This document shows positions 45,532-54,600 of a stretch of 64,000 bases of DNA, in pieces. How positions within the stretch are numbered: position 1 is the stretch's first letter; every line of letters begins with the position of its first letter. The notes under the pieces are model-generated. The model saw only the letters and a program-made list of their open reading frames with translations, did not search any database and was not told the origin of the DNA. The stretch comes from an uncultured Rhodospirillaceae bacterium (GTDB taxonomy: Bacteria > Pseudomonadota > Alphaproteobacteria > Rhodospirillales > UBA2165): assembly GCA_913020445.1 (NCBI GenBank), contig CAJWAR010000001.1, positions 1 through 64,000 on the forward strand, read 5' to 3'. Made by a program: the position numbers and the translations under genes.

Positions 45532-45649
45532 TTATCCACAAAATTTAATCAGTAATATTTGTGAATAATGGGGATAATGTGGATAACTATTGTTAAATAC
45601 TGATTCTAAATGAAAATTAATAAACAAACTTATACATTAATGTGGATAA
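45532..45649. other. Candidate replication origin: DnaA-box cluster with AT-rich stretch
   Basis: Within 118 bases there is TTATCCACA (45532-45540) and a run of three contiguous 9-mers (45560-45586). A 54-base stretch with only 9 G/C bases (45587-45640) follows, then TGTGGATAA (45641-45649). Three of the boxes match the strict DnaA consensus TTATCCACA on one or other strand. GANTC sites lie at 45519, 45602 and 45679. The pattern of boxes beside an unwinding-prone stretch is that of bacterial origins; DnaA control of the aldolase gene is the alternative. Confidence 0.55.
45560..45586 (-). repeat. Three contiguous 9-base DnaA-box-like units
   Basis: TGTGAATAA (45560-45568), TGGGGATAA (45569-45577) and TGTGGATAA (45578-45586) follow each other without a gap. 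The third is an exact consensus box on the minus strand; the first and second each differ by one base. All three face the same way, opposite to the exact box at 45532-45540. Confidence 0.85.
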
Positions 45650-45700
45650 CATGCGCAGAAACTTTAATTTTAGAAACCGAATCAAATAAGGCAAGAGAAC

Positions 45701-46591
45701 ATGGCAGATAAAGATGACGTCAAAGAGGGCAAGGAATTTCACGTTGATGTGCCCCAGATTAACCAGCCGTTTTTCCTCAAAGGCTCGGGCCAGCTCGACT
45801 GGGGCATGCAAAATCGCTTAGCTCAGATCTTTAACCCGGAGTCTGGCCGCACCGTCATGCTGGCTTTTGACCATGGCTATTTCCAAGGCCCCACCACCGG
45901 CATTGAACGCATCGATATTAATATCGCACCCCTGATCCCCTTTGCCGATGTCTTGATGTGTACCCGCGGCGCGCTGCGCTCGGTCATTCCGGCAGCGACC
46001 AATAAGCCGGTCGTGCTCCGGTGTTCGGCGGGCCAATCTATTCTGACCGAACTTTCCAACGAACTTGTTGCCGTCGATATTGAAGACGCCATTCGGTTGA
46101 ACGCAGCGGCGATGGCGGCGCAGGTTTATATCGGCGCCGAGTTTGAGCACAAATCCATTGCCAATGTGGTTAAGCTGATCGATACCGGCACGCGCTACGG
46201 TATCCCGACCCTCGCGGTGACTGGTGTCGGCGGCGATATGGATCGTGATCTGCGTTATTTCAGTCTGGCGACCCGTATTTGTGCCGAGATCGGCGCGCAC
46301 TACGTCAAAAGTTATTATTTTGAACCGGGCTTCGAAAAAGTCGTCGCCGCCTGCCCGGTGCCGATCGTTATCGCCGGCGGTAAAAAACTGCCCGAAATGG
46401 AAGCGCTCGAGATGGCGTACAAAGCCGTCGATCAAGGCGCTTCCGGCGTTGACATGGGCCGCAACATCTTTCAATCCGACAGCCCGGTCGGCATGATCCA
46501 GGCCGTCGGTGCCGTCGTCCACAAGAACGAAAAACCCGAACACGCCTATCAGATTTATGAGGGTGTTAAGGCCGATGATGGGAAGGGGTAG
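45701..46591 (+). CDS. LsrF-like class I aldolase/thiolase (DeoC/FbaB superfamily)
   Basis: The 296-residue TIM-barrel protein matches LsrF, which thiolyses 3-hydroxy-5-phosphonooxypentane-2,4-dione in AI-2 breakdown. Landmarks are [41 protein letters not shown], the Schiff-base Lys in [12 protein letters not shown], and [12 protein letters not shown] then [11 protein letters not shown]. No lsr transporter or kinase genes are here, so a different sugar-phosphate substrate is possible. The ATG lies 51 bases after the last DnaA box. A class II aldolase/SDR fusion gene faces it downstream. Confidence 0.88.
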   Translation: MADKDDVKEGKEFHVDVPQINQPFFLKGSGQLDWGMQNRLAQIFNPESGRTVMLAFDHGYFQGPTTGIERIDINIAPLIPFADVLMCTRGALRSVIPAATNKPVVLRCSAGQSILTELSNELVAVDIEDAIRLNAAAMAAQVYIGAEFEHKSIANVVKLIDTGTRYGIPTLAVTGVGGDMDRDLRYFSLATRICAEIGAHYVKSYYFEPGFEKVVAACPVPIVIAGGKKLPEMEALEMAYKAVDQGASGVDMGRNIFQSDSPVGMIQAVGAVVHKNEKPEHAYQIYEGVKADDGKG

Positions 46592-46765
46592 TTTCACCCC
46601 TACCCAACCCTCCCCCATCAAGGGGGAGGGCTTATTGATGCAAAGCGCCAGCCTTAACTTTAGCGAGCGAGATTTAGCAGCAGCTTTCCTCCCCCTTGAT
46701 GGGGAGGATTAAAGTGGGGTGCGGAGAAATGTTCTTTGTGAACTTTGTGACCTTCGTGGTGAACT
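46592..46765. repeat. Composite dispersed repeat, copies 2 and 3 in inverted arrangement
   Basis: Copy 2 (46592-46633) is a palindrome (CCTCCCCC and GGGGGAGG around ATCAA) with its arm CCCCTACCCAA on the left, so it points to the minus strand. Copy 3 (46688-46721) has CCTCCCCCTTGATGGGGAGG and the arm GTGGGG, pointing to the plus strand, as copy 1 at 201 does. After it comes the tandem CTTTGTG-AA-CTTTGTG (46734-46749) and CCTTCGTGGTGAA. The order and the 7-2-7 spacing match copy 1. Confidence 0.7.
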
Positions 46766-46787
46766 ACACTACTTCAACGCTCTAAGA

Positions 46788-46853
46788 GGGGACACCTTAG
46801 GCAACCCGTGATAAGGACGTGAGAGCGGGGCAAGAAGATGTCCCCGGTTTTTT
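46788..46853 (+). terminator. Possible terminator between convergent genes
   Basis: GGGGACA (46788-46794) can pair with TGTCCCC (46839-46845), followed by GGTTTTTT. The loop of 44 bases is long; a shorter GGGG/CCCC hairpin (46827-46845) is also possible. It would end the aldolase transcript before the opposing gene. Confidence 0.45.
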
Positions 46854-48853
46854 CACCTCAAGGCAGCTGCGATGTTGCCGCCATCAACGGTGATAACGGC
46901 CGCCGTGGTTTTGGGCGACAGAGCCAGATCAACAAAGGCCTTGGCGACGTCTTCGGCGGTGACTTCCTCGCCAAGCAAATTGCCGCTCATATAATCGTCT
47001 TGGCTGAGTGATCGCGCGTGGGCGCGCGATGTGATCATGTCATCGGTCAAGAGCCCGGAGCGGATGCGGTCGGCATTGACTGCGTTAGCGGTAATACCGT
47101 CCTTGCCGTGATCGACGGCGTATTGCCGCATTAAAAATAGTGTTGCGGCCTTGGGAAGGCCATAGGGGCCGAAATCCGCACCCGGATTAACGGCCTGTTT
47201 GGAGGTGTTGAACAGCAGGCGCCCGCCTAAACCTTGCGCCCGCATCACCCGGACCGCGTTTTGCGCGATCATCTGGTGGGCAAAAAAGTTGAGCTCGAAA
47301 CTTTTACGGATAACAGCCTCATCGACCGTGCCGATCTCGCCCTGCCAGGCAGCACCTGCGTTTGAGACCACAATATCAACCCCGCCGAAAGTTTTGCAGG
47401 CCGCATCGAAGGCGCGCTTAACATCTTTGGCATTGGTGACATCGCACGCGATGCCAATGCCGTTAAACTCGTTGGCAACCGCTTCGGCTGCTTTGGCGTT
47501 GAGATCAGCGACGATAATCGCTGCCCCTTGATCGGCAAACGCCTGAGCTGTCGCGGCTCCAATCCCCGAGCCGCCGCCGGTGACCAGGGCGACTTGCCCT
47601 TGCAATGGTAGCGGTGTGGAACTGCCGAGCTTGGCGGCTTCAGGCGACCAGAATTCAATATTGAAAATATCCTTTTCGCTCGCCGGTCGGTAGCGGCCAA
47701 TTGCTTCGGCATCGGTAATGACAACGATATTTGTTGCGGCGAGATCGGCGGCAATACCAGCTTCGAGCATGCTCCGCCCAACACCAAACAACCCCAGCCC
47801 CGGCACCAGGACAACGCGCGGCGTCGCATCACGGACGATCTTCTCACCGTCATGGCGCTGGTTGTTTTTGACATAATAATTTAAATACCGCGTCTCAAAA
47901 CGATCAACTGCCTGATCAGACTTCGTGCTAAAACTTGCCATATTTCCGGCGTCCGGTGGCGGCAGGATCAGCGGTTTCGGCTTGGTCCAGATTACATGAT
48001 CGGGCGTCACCGGCCCCGCCGCCCCATAGCGGCCAAGCTCTTTGCCGCTGACAAAGTTTTTGATCTTGGCACTGGTGCGGAAATCCAGCAACCAGCCGGG
48101 ACCGAGAGCGCCGCGCACAATTGGCGCCACCTCGCCAATGGGGCTGAGTTTCGCCGGCAGCTTCTGTGGCTTAAAAACTTTCTTGCGTTTTTTCTTCAAC
48201 GCCGCCTCAGCTTGTGACACCAGCTTTATCATCCGCCCGTAAGCTTCTTTGGCTGTTTCACCAAAGGTGAACAACCCATGCTTCATCAGGACCACGCCAT
48301 CACTATCGGGATGGCGGCGCCGCGCCGCCGCTGCTTTCTTGGCGAGCTGAAAGCCGGACATCGCGTAGGGCACAATTGCCGCCTGCCCGCCAAATGCGCG
48401 TTCGCAGCGTTTGGCGCCATCCGCCTGGTTGCTCAATGCCAGCACCGCATTGGCATGGGTGTGCAAAACGAACTTATCCGGCAAAAAGGCATGGAGCAGG
48501 GTTTCAACCGACGGGTTGGGTGCATCCGGGTCAAGCTTGGCGGCGCGCAAAACCTTCATCATCGCTTCATCGGAAAGTTCCGGCAGCGCCTGCAAATCAG
48601 CAAGGTCCTCGAGATCAAGAGCGGGAAATCCGGCCGGCTCGATTTCCGCCATGTTGGATCCGCTGCCTTTAACGTAGAGAAAACCTTCTCTTGTCTTCAC
48701 CGAGCTATTGCCGCCGCCATGGAGCACAAGCTCACCTACACCACCCAGTAATTGAGATGCGTAAACACAAAGAGCCAAATCTTGCGGAGATTTGGTTTTA
48801 CGATGGCGGTTAATCGCCGCTCTCGCCGCTTTTTCAGAGTAGAGATTTTTCAT
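46853..48853 (-). CDS. Class II aldolase/short-chain dehydrogenase fusion (RhaD-type bifunctional enzyme)
   Basis: The 666-residue protein fuses a class II aldolase/adducin domain (GGVGELVLHGGGNSSVK, HTHANAVLALS, VVLMKHGLFTFGETA; residues about 20-240) to a C-terminal NAD-dependent dehydrogenase. The Rossmann motif TGGGSGIGAATAQAFADQG lies near residue 430, then NAGAAWQGEIG and YGLPKAATL. Such fusions split sugar-1-phosphate and oxidise the lactaldehyde, as in rhamnose or fucose use. The ATG at 48853 is my choice; a GTG 30 bases upstream is possible. No RBS is clear. Confidence 0.9.
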   Translation of the reverse strand: MKNLYSEKAARAAINRHRKTKSPQDLALCVYASQLLGGVGELVLHGGGNSSVKTREGFLYVKGSGSNMAEIEPAGFPALDLEDLADLQALPELSDEAMMKVLRAAKLDPDAPNPSVETLLHAFLPDKFVLHTHANAVLALSNQADGAKRCERAFGGQAAIVPYAMSGFQLAKKAAAARRRHPDSDGVVLMKHGLFTFGETAKEAYGRMIKLVSQAEAALKKKRKKVFKPQKLPAKLSPIGEVAPIVRGALGPGWLLDFRTSAKIKNFVSGKELGRYGAAGPVTPDHVIWTKPKPLILPPPDAGNMASFSTKSDQAVDRFETRYLNYYVKNNQRHDGEKIVRDATPRVVLVPGLGLFGVGRSMLEAGIAADLAATNIVVITDAEAIGRYRPASEKDIFNIEFWSPEAAKLGSSTPLPLQGQVALVTGGGSGIGAATAQAFADQGAAIIVADLNAKAAEAVANEFNGIGIACDVTNAKDVKRAFDAACKTFGGVDIVVSNAGAAWQGEIGTVDEAVIRKSFELNFFAHQMIAQNAVRVMRAQGLGGRLLFNTSKQAVNPGADFGPYGLPKAATLFLMRQYAVDHGKDGITANAVNADRIRSGLLTDDMITSRAHARSLSQDDYMSGNLLGEEVTAEDVAKAFVDLALSPKTTAAVITVDGGNIAAALR

Positions 48854-48994
48854 GCGCCGAGTGTGCCGCAAATTTGCGCTCACCGGAAGGTGAATAGTAT
48901 CTATTGGTGATTTTTTCTTCTAAGACTACCATTGCGCGGATTTCAGACTATATCCCCCGAAGTGCATTAGGGCCAAAGTCTTAGGAATTGTAAG

Positions 48995-50563
48995 ATGGAT
49001 CAAATCGTCGAAACCAGTACGGACTATGTGCTTTCGGTCGAACCGGTAACAGAAACAATTCGCGTTGAGTTTGGCGGCGAGACTGTCGCCGAGTCGAGCA
49101 ACGCGCTTAAGTTAAATGAAGCCCGCTATGCGCCGGTCTATTATTTTCCGCTCGAAGATATCGATCCGGCTTTTTTGCAAAAATCGAAAAAAACTACGCT
49201 GTGTCCGTTTAAAGGTATTGCCTCCTATTGGAATCTCGAAACCAAAACCCAGCGCGCGCGCGATATTGCCTGGAGTTACGAGGACCCGGATCAAACGGTT
49301 GCGCCGATCAAAGGCCATCTGTCGTTTTACTGGGATCAGATGGATGCTTGGTATGCGGACGGCAAAAAAATGGCCGCACCCGACCGCGAAGCCACGCCGA
49401 TCGGCAGCAACCCTCTCACCCAATGGCTGTTGTCAGAAGCCTGGAACGCCTCATCGACCGCCGAGCTGATAGCCAAGTTTAATAAATGTCTGGTCGAAAA
49501 GGGCATTCCTGTCACCCGCTTCCGCATCATTATTAAAACCCTCCACCCGCAGCTCTATGCCAGGGGCTTTACCTGGAATAAAGGCGAGGAGGAAGTTACA
49601 GAGTTTGATGCTGATTTTGAAATTATCAATACGCCAGCTTATATATTATCGCCTTTTCACACCATTATCGAAGGCTCAGCCGGGGTCAGACGGCGGCTTG
49701 AAGGTGATAATCCGGTGCTCGACTATCCGATCCTCGAAGAAATTCTCGAAGAAGGCGCCACCGATTATGTCGCCATGCCGCTGGTTTTTTCGGACGGCCA
49801 GCGTAACGTCTTTTCGATGATGACCGACCGTAAAGGCGGCTTTACCACCGACGATCTCGGCCACATCTATGAGATTATGCCGGCACTCAGCCGCTTGATT
49901 GAAATGCATTATGTGCGGCGCACGGCGGTAACCCTCTTGGATACTTATCTCGGCGAGCAAACCGGCAAGCGCGTTATGAACGGTCAGATTAAACGCGGTG
50001 ATGGTGATGATCTTCATTCAGTAATTTGGTTTTGTGATCTGCGCAATTCGACGGCGCTGTCGGAAAGCATGCCGCGTGATGAGTATCTTAAAATGCTCAA
50101 TCAATTCCTCGAAGCAATGGCCGATGCGGTGCTGGATGCCGGTGGTGAGGTCCTCCGCTATATCGGTGACGCTGCGCTGGCAATTTTTCCCATCACAGAT
50201 GACAACACAGTGATTGCCCAAAAAGCCATCGCCGCCGCCGAGGATGCTTTGAGCCGCATGACAGCGATCAATCAGGAACGCGCTCAAAACGGTGAGATTG
50301 AAATTGGCTTTGGCATCGGCCTGCATTTGGGTGATGTCACCTATGGCAATATCGGCAGTCCGAACCGGCTCGAATTTACCGTGATTGGACCCGCTGCCAA
50401 CGAAGCGGCCCGAATTGAAGGCCTGACCAAGGAATTTGACGTGCCCCTGCTGATTTCCGAAAATTTTAAATCAAGTTTTTCCGGTCCGCTCAAATCTCTC
50501 GGCCGTGTGTCTTTGCGTGGCATCGAAAGTGATCAGGAAATCTATACGCTCCCGTCAATGTGA
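48995..50563 (+). CDS. DUF427-class III adenylate/guanylate cyclase fusion
   Basis: The 522-residue protein starts with a DUF427 domain (residues about 20-115): IRVEFGGETVAESSNALKL, PVYYFPLEDI, TTLCPFKGIASYWNL and ARDIAWSYEDP. The middle (about 120-340) has PFHTIIEGSAGVRRRLEG and EEGATDYVAMPLVFSDGQ. The C-terminal cyclase (345-520) keeps both metal aspartates, in WFCDLRNSTALSE near 347 and YIGDAALAIFPI near 389, and GPAANEAARIEGLTK. It is cytoplasmic with no membrane helix. It probably makes cAMP. AGGA precedes the ATG. Confidence 0.88.
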   Translation: MDQIVETSTDYVLSVEPVTETIRVEFGGETVAESSNALKLNEARYAPVYYFPLEDIDPAFLQKSKKTTLCPFKGIASYWNLETKTQRARDIAWSYEDPDQTVAPIKGHLSFYWDQMDAWYADGKKMAAPDREATPIGSNPLTQWLLSEAWNASSTAELIAKFNKCLVEKGIPVTRFRIIIKTLHPQLYARGFTWNKGEEEVTEFDADFEIINTPAYILSPFHTIIEGSAGVRRRLEGDNPVLDYPILEEILEEGATDYVAMPLVFSDGQRNVFSMMTDRKGGFTTDDLGHIYEIMPALSRLIEMHYVRRTAVTLLDTYLGEQTGKRVMNGQIKRGDGDDLHSVIWFCDLRNSTALSESMPRDEYLKMLNQFLEAMADAVLDAGGEVLRYIGDAALAIFPITDDNTVIAQKAIAAAEDALSRMTAINQERAQNGEIEIGFGIGLHLGDVTYGNIGSPNRLEFTVIGPAANEAARIEGLTKEFDVPLLISENFKSSFSGPLKSLGRVSLRGIESDQEIYTLPSM

Positions 50564-50581
50564 TAACTACCGGACAACTTG

Positions 50582-51658
50582 ATGTCATTCCCTAGACTTT
50601 CCATCCTCTTGATACTTCTCGCTGTTGGTCTCACAGCCTGCACGGGTAGTTTTGCCCAGAACAAACATTTTAATCCTGCTAAATCGCACCATACGGAAAC
50701 CGGGTTTAAAAATCCGCCGGGCAGCCTGGAACGCAGTTTTAAGCCATTTCGGTTTATCCGCTTTTTTGTCGGGCGCATGACCACGGATTATGACCAATCG
50801 ATCCTGCCGGAAGGCCATATCGTGCCACCGGCGGAATCTAGAAAACAATTTGCCGCCGCTCCGAAAAACGCGCGTATCACCTGGATCGGCCATGCCAGCT
50901 TTTTAATCGGCCTCAACGGAATCAATATCCTAACCGATCCACAGTTTTCTGAACGCGCCTCACCAGTTTCATTTTTTGGTCCGATACGCTACGCCCCACC
51001 GGGCATGACGATCGAGGAGCTGCCGAAAATTGATGTTATCCTAACTTCTCATAACCATTATGATTCAATGGATGAAGACAGTTTGCGCGCGTTGGCAAAG
51101 CACAGCCCAGGGGTTCGCGTTTTAGTACCGCTCGGCGATGGCGACTTAATCCGTGAATGGGGATTGCAAAACGTCGAGGAGCTCGACTGGTATGACAAAG
51201 TATCCGTGGGTGACGTCAATTTTCAATCAACGCCGACGATCCACTTCTCCAGCCGCGGGCTGTTTGATCGCGATGACTCGCTGTGGCAAGGCTTTACTAT
51301 CGCCGGCGAAATTGGTGGTCAGCAAAAGAAAATCTGGTTTGTCGGCGATACCGGACTGGGTCCGTTTTTCAAACAAGAGGTCGCCAAGAAAATTGGGCCG
51401 GTCGATATCGCCCTAATGCCCAACGGCGCCTTTCTGCCGCGCGATTTTATGAAACCGGTTCATGTCTCGCCCGAAGAAGCCTTTGAACTCGCCAAAATCA
51501 TGAACGTTAAAACCGTGATCCCGATGCATTGGGGCACCTTTCCGTTGGGTGAAGATTTACCCAAGGAAGGCAAAGCGCGTTTTCTGGCGGCACCAGCTAA
51601 CGGCATCAAAAAAGTTATGATGCGGATCGGTGAAACGTTGGATTTAAACGGGCTTTAA
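50582..51658 (+). CDS. MBL-fold metallohydrolase, lipoprotein
   Basis: The 358-residue product has a lipoprotein signal (LILLAVGLTAC, Cys about residue 20). Its metallo-beta-lactamase-fold domain is NAPE-PLD/UlaG-like: ITWIGHASFLIGLNGINILTD, then the zinc motif TSHNHYDSMDEDSL, FVGDTG and PMHWGTFPLGED. It lies in the cell envelope. It may cleave a phosphodiester or ester; the substrate is unknown. The gene starts 18 bases after the cyclase stop. Confidence 0.88.
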   Translation: MSFPRLSILLILLAVGLTACTGSFAQNKHFNPAKSHHTETGFKNPPGSLERSFKPFRFIRFFVGRMTTDYDQSILPEGHIVPPAESRKQFAAAPKNARITWIGHASFLIGLNGINILTDPQFSERASPVSFFGPIRYAPPGMTIEELPKIDVILTSHNHYDSMDEDSLRALAKHSPGVRVLVPLGDGDLIREWGLQNVEELDWYDKVSVGDVNFQSTPTIHFSSRGLFDRDDSLWQGFTIAGEIGGQQKKIWFVGDTGLGPFFKQEVAKKIGPVDIALMPNGAFLPRDFMKPVHVSPEEAFELAKIMNVKTVIPMHWGTFPLGEDLPKEGKARFLAAPANGIKKVMMRIGETLDLNGL

Positions 51659-51671
51659 TTTTCATTGTACT

Positions 51672-54600
51672 TTATGGCATGCTGGCCAAGGCGTTCTCGA
51701 TTGGGGGTGCTACTGTTTTCAAGCCAACCTGGACCGCCATTTTATTGAGGCGTTGCAATTCTTCTATGAGGGTGTTGCCATTTTCTCCTCTGCCGCAAGC
51801 AGCCAAAGCGCGCCCGCGCTCAATGAAGAAATTACACCATGGTAAGGGCTCTGCTTTGGTGAAGTCCTCCAAAGCGGTCGCATATCGCTCGGCCCTGTCC
51901 CAATCTGTCATTTCAAGCGAAATTTCAATGGCCTCGGGATAGAAAAAGAAGTGATTATGACTGACAGACCCTGTTTGCAGCATAAGCTCTCCCTCATCCA
52001 ATGCCTCACGTTTTGCGTTCGAATCATCCCGACTGCGGGCCAGTTCGCTCATTATGCGTGGACCTGTAAAGCCATGGCCAACTTTCTCACTTAACTCATG
52101 GGCCATTTCTAACGCCCTAATGGCATCGTCGCGCTGATCTTCGGCCCTATTCAATTTCCCCTCATATAACAGGCCTTGCGCTTCGAACCGCGGCGCCCCC
52201 AGTTGGCGGGCCAATTCGATCGCCTGACTATTATGTTGGCGGGCATTGGGATAGTCTGCCATCTCAAAAAGAACAGTCGCGGCTAAGATTTCACCAAGCA
52301 TCTCGGCACGCTGGTGTCCGACTTTGTTTGCCGCCTCAATCGTATTCAAACCAATTTCCAGTGCTTCACGGAGTTGATTTAAGTAGATGCGGCTAAAGCC
52401 GGCCATGGATGAATTGACGATTTCAATCCAGCCAAGTCCATTTTCACTTGCCACCTCAACACAGCGGCCGAAATATCGAAAGGCTGTATCCATGCGCCCG
52501 GCAACATAGCTGGCATCACCCAACCCGCTCAGTGAATTGGCTTCGGCCTCGACCGAGCCGGACTCCCGGGCAAATTTTAATGATTTTTCGTGTTCAACGG
52601 CGCATTCTTCAATCCGCCCCATGGGAAAGTACAGGTTGCCACGAATATGGTAAATTTCGGCCCTCTCACGCACCATTTTATGCTTTCGCGCAACAGCTTC
52701 GGCCTTATCCAAGGTATCGAAGGCCTCGTCGTAGCGGTCAGCGATCCGCATCGCCCCCGCCAATCCGAGCCACGCCGAACAACGCTCGACATCTTCACGA
52801 GCAAATTCGAGAGCCAACTCGTAGCCTTTGATGGAATCGTCGATTAAACCGAGATCAAGCAAAACACTGGCTTGGAAAATGTTCAAACCATACATATCCG
52901 CTGGATCATTGGCGATGGTGAGACCACGCTCCATCAGTCGCGAAGCTTGATTATAGTGGTAGTCCGAAGCTTTAAATTGGGCGGCTCGAAGATAGGCTTG
53001 CGGCGCGGTGGGGTCATCAGCGCGATCCAGGTGCTCCGCATGCAATACCGGGTCGCGATCAGCGAACCACTCGGCGGCGGCGCGATGAAGCTGGCCTTTT
53101 GTGTTTTTAAGTAGTGAGGCATACACGCCTTCTTGGATCAAAGCATGGGCGAATAAATAACCGTCACCCTCGGGGTGCACGAGATGGTGTTCGATGAGTT
53201 GGTCACAAGAGTATTTTGGATCGCCCACCAAGGTTTGCAGTGTTTCTAAGGCGAAATGCTGACCAATGGCCGAGGCTGCTTGCAACGCCCGCTTGTCAGG
53301 TCCGGTTAGCCGGTCCATGCGCATCAAAACCAAACTTTGGATTGTTGCCGGCACGTCTTCATCCCGACTCACTTCTGCGCTCCGTAGAAGCTGCTCTAGA
53401 AATAGAGGGTTGCCGCCTGCGCGCTCTATACAGCTCCTTGCAAACTCATCGATAGCACTGGCAAACGCGCCAGCGAGCTCGGCGGCCTCCGCCTCACGAA
53501 GCGGACCAATATCTATCGTCAATAGCGGGCTGCCACTAGCATTACCGCGCCACGTTTTATCCAGCGGGTCTCCTTCAACACGCGATGTCATGACGAGTAG
53601 CGCCGGGCTATCCTGTGCCGCCACCGTAATTTGAGCTAGATCAGCAAGAGTTTCCGCATCGGCCCAATGAACATCCTCCACCACGAGAAGTCTCGGTTGG
53701 CTGCCGCTTAGGCCTTGGATTAAACTGGTGAGCAGCACATGCTTGCCGTGATGGCGGGTCGCGTTGTCCATCGCCTCGTAAATGCCTTGTAGCTCAGCAG
53801 GCTGTTGCAAATTAAGCAGATCGTTAAGGAACACCTGTTGATCCGACCGGCATATCCCGCTGGCTAACGCTTCCATCACCGCAGCCTCGCGCAGCGGGAT
53901 ATCACTTTCTGGAGGCACGGCGAATAAACTGTAGACCAGCGTACGTGTAGCGTCCTGCCCTTCGCCAACACCAAAATCGAAAATGCGACATTTGTGGCCG
54001 ACAAAGCCGCGCCGTTCGGCAGTGGATTCGAACTCCTCAACAAGTCGGGTCTTTCCAATGCCAGCCTCACCGCGTACTAATATCGCTTGGCCATTGCCGG
54101 TATCCCAACATGATTCAAGTGCGCCAATTAACTGTGCGGTTTCAGCCCGGCGGCCAATGAGGGGAATCTGGCTATCTTTTCGGATCTGAGTGCGCAACGC
54201 TTTAGCCCGCCACGCGAGAACTGGTTTTTCAAAACCCTTAACGTTGGTTTCACCAAGTGTGTCACATTCGACCTGTTCTTCGATCGCCTGATAGACTGAA
54301 TTGGAAATAACCGTCTCAGCGGGCTCTGCCATACTGTTGAGCCGAGCCGCGAGATTTGCGGCAGCACCGGTTATTGCATACTCAGGCACATCCTCAGGGT
54401 TTTCCGTTCCCTGCCCCGCGATGACGACGTTGCCACTGGCGATGCCAACATGCACCTTAAGAATACGCTCTTGTTCGGCGCTAAGCGCCAACATTGCTTT
54501 ATGGATAGCGAAAGCGGCGCGAACCGCCCGCATGGGATCATCCGTATGGGCGATCGGAGCGCCAAACAGGGCCATCACCTCATCCCCAACGTGGCGATGC

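Noticed and set aside
45389-45700. tRNA or small RNA in the dcd-aldolase gap
   Set aside because: No cloverleaf or conserved RNA pattern; the sequence is better explained by DnaA boxes and an AT-rich stretch.
48920-48984. Inverted repeat CTAAGACT / AGTCTTAG before the DUF427-cyclase gene
   Set aside because: Only 8 bases with a 49-base gap; could be chance, and no second copy was noticed.
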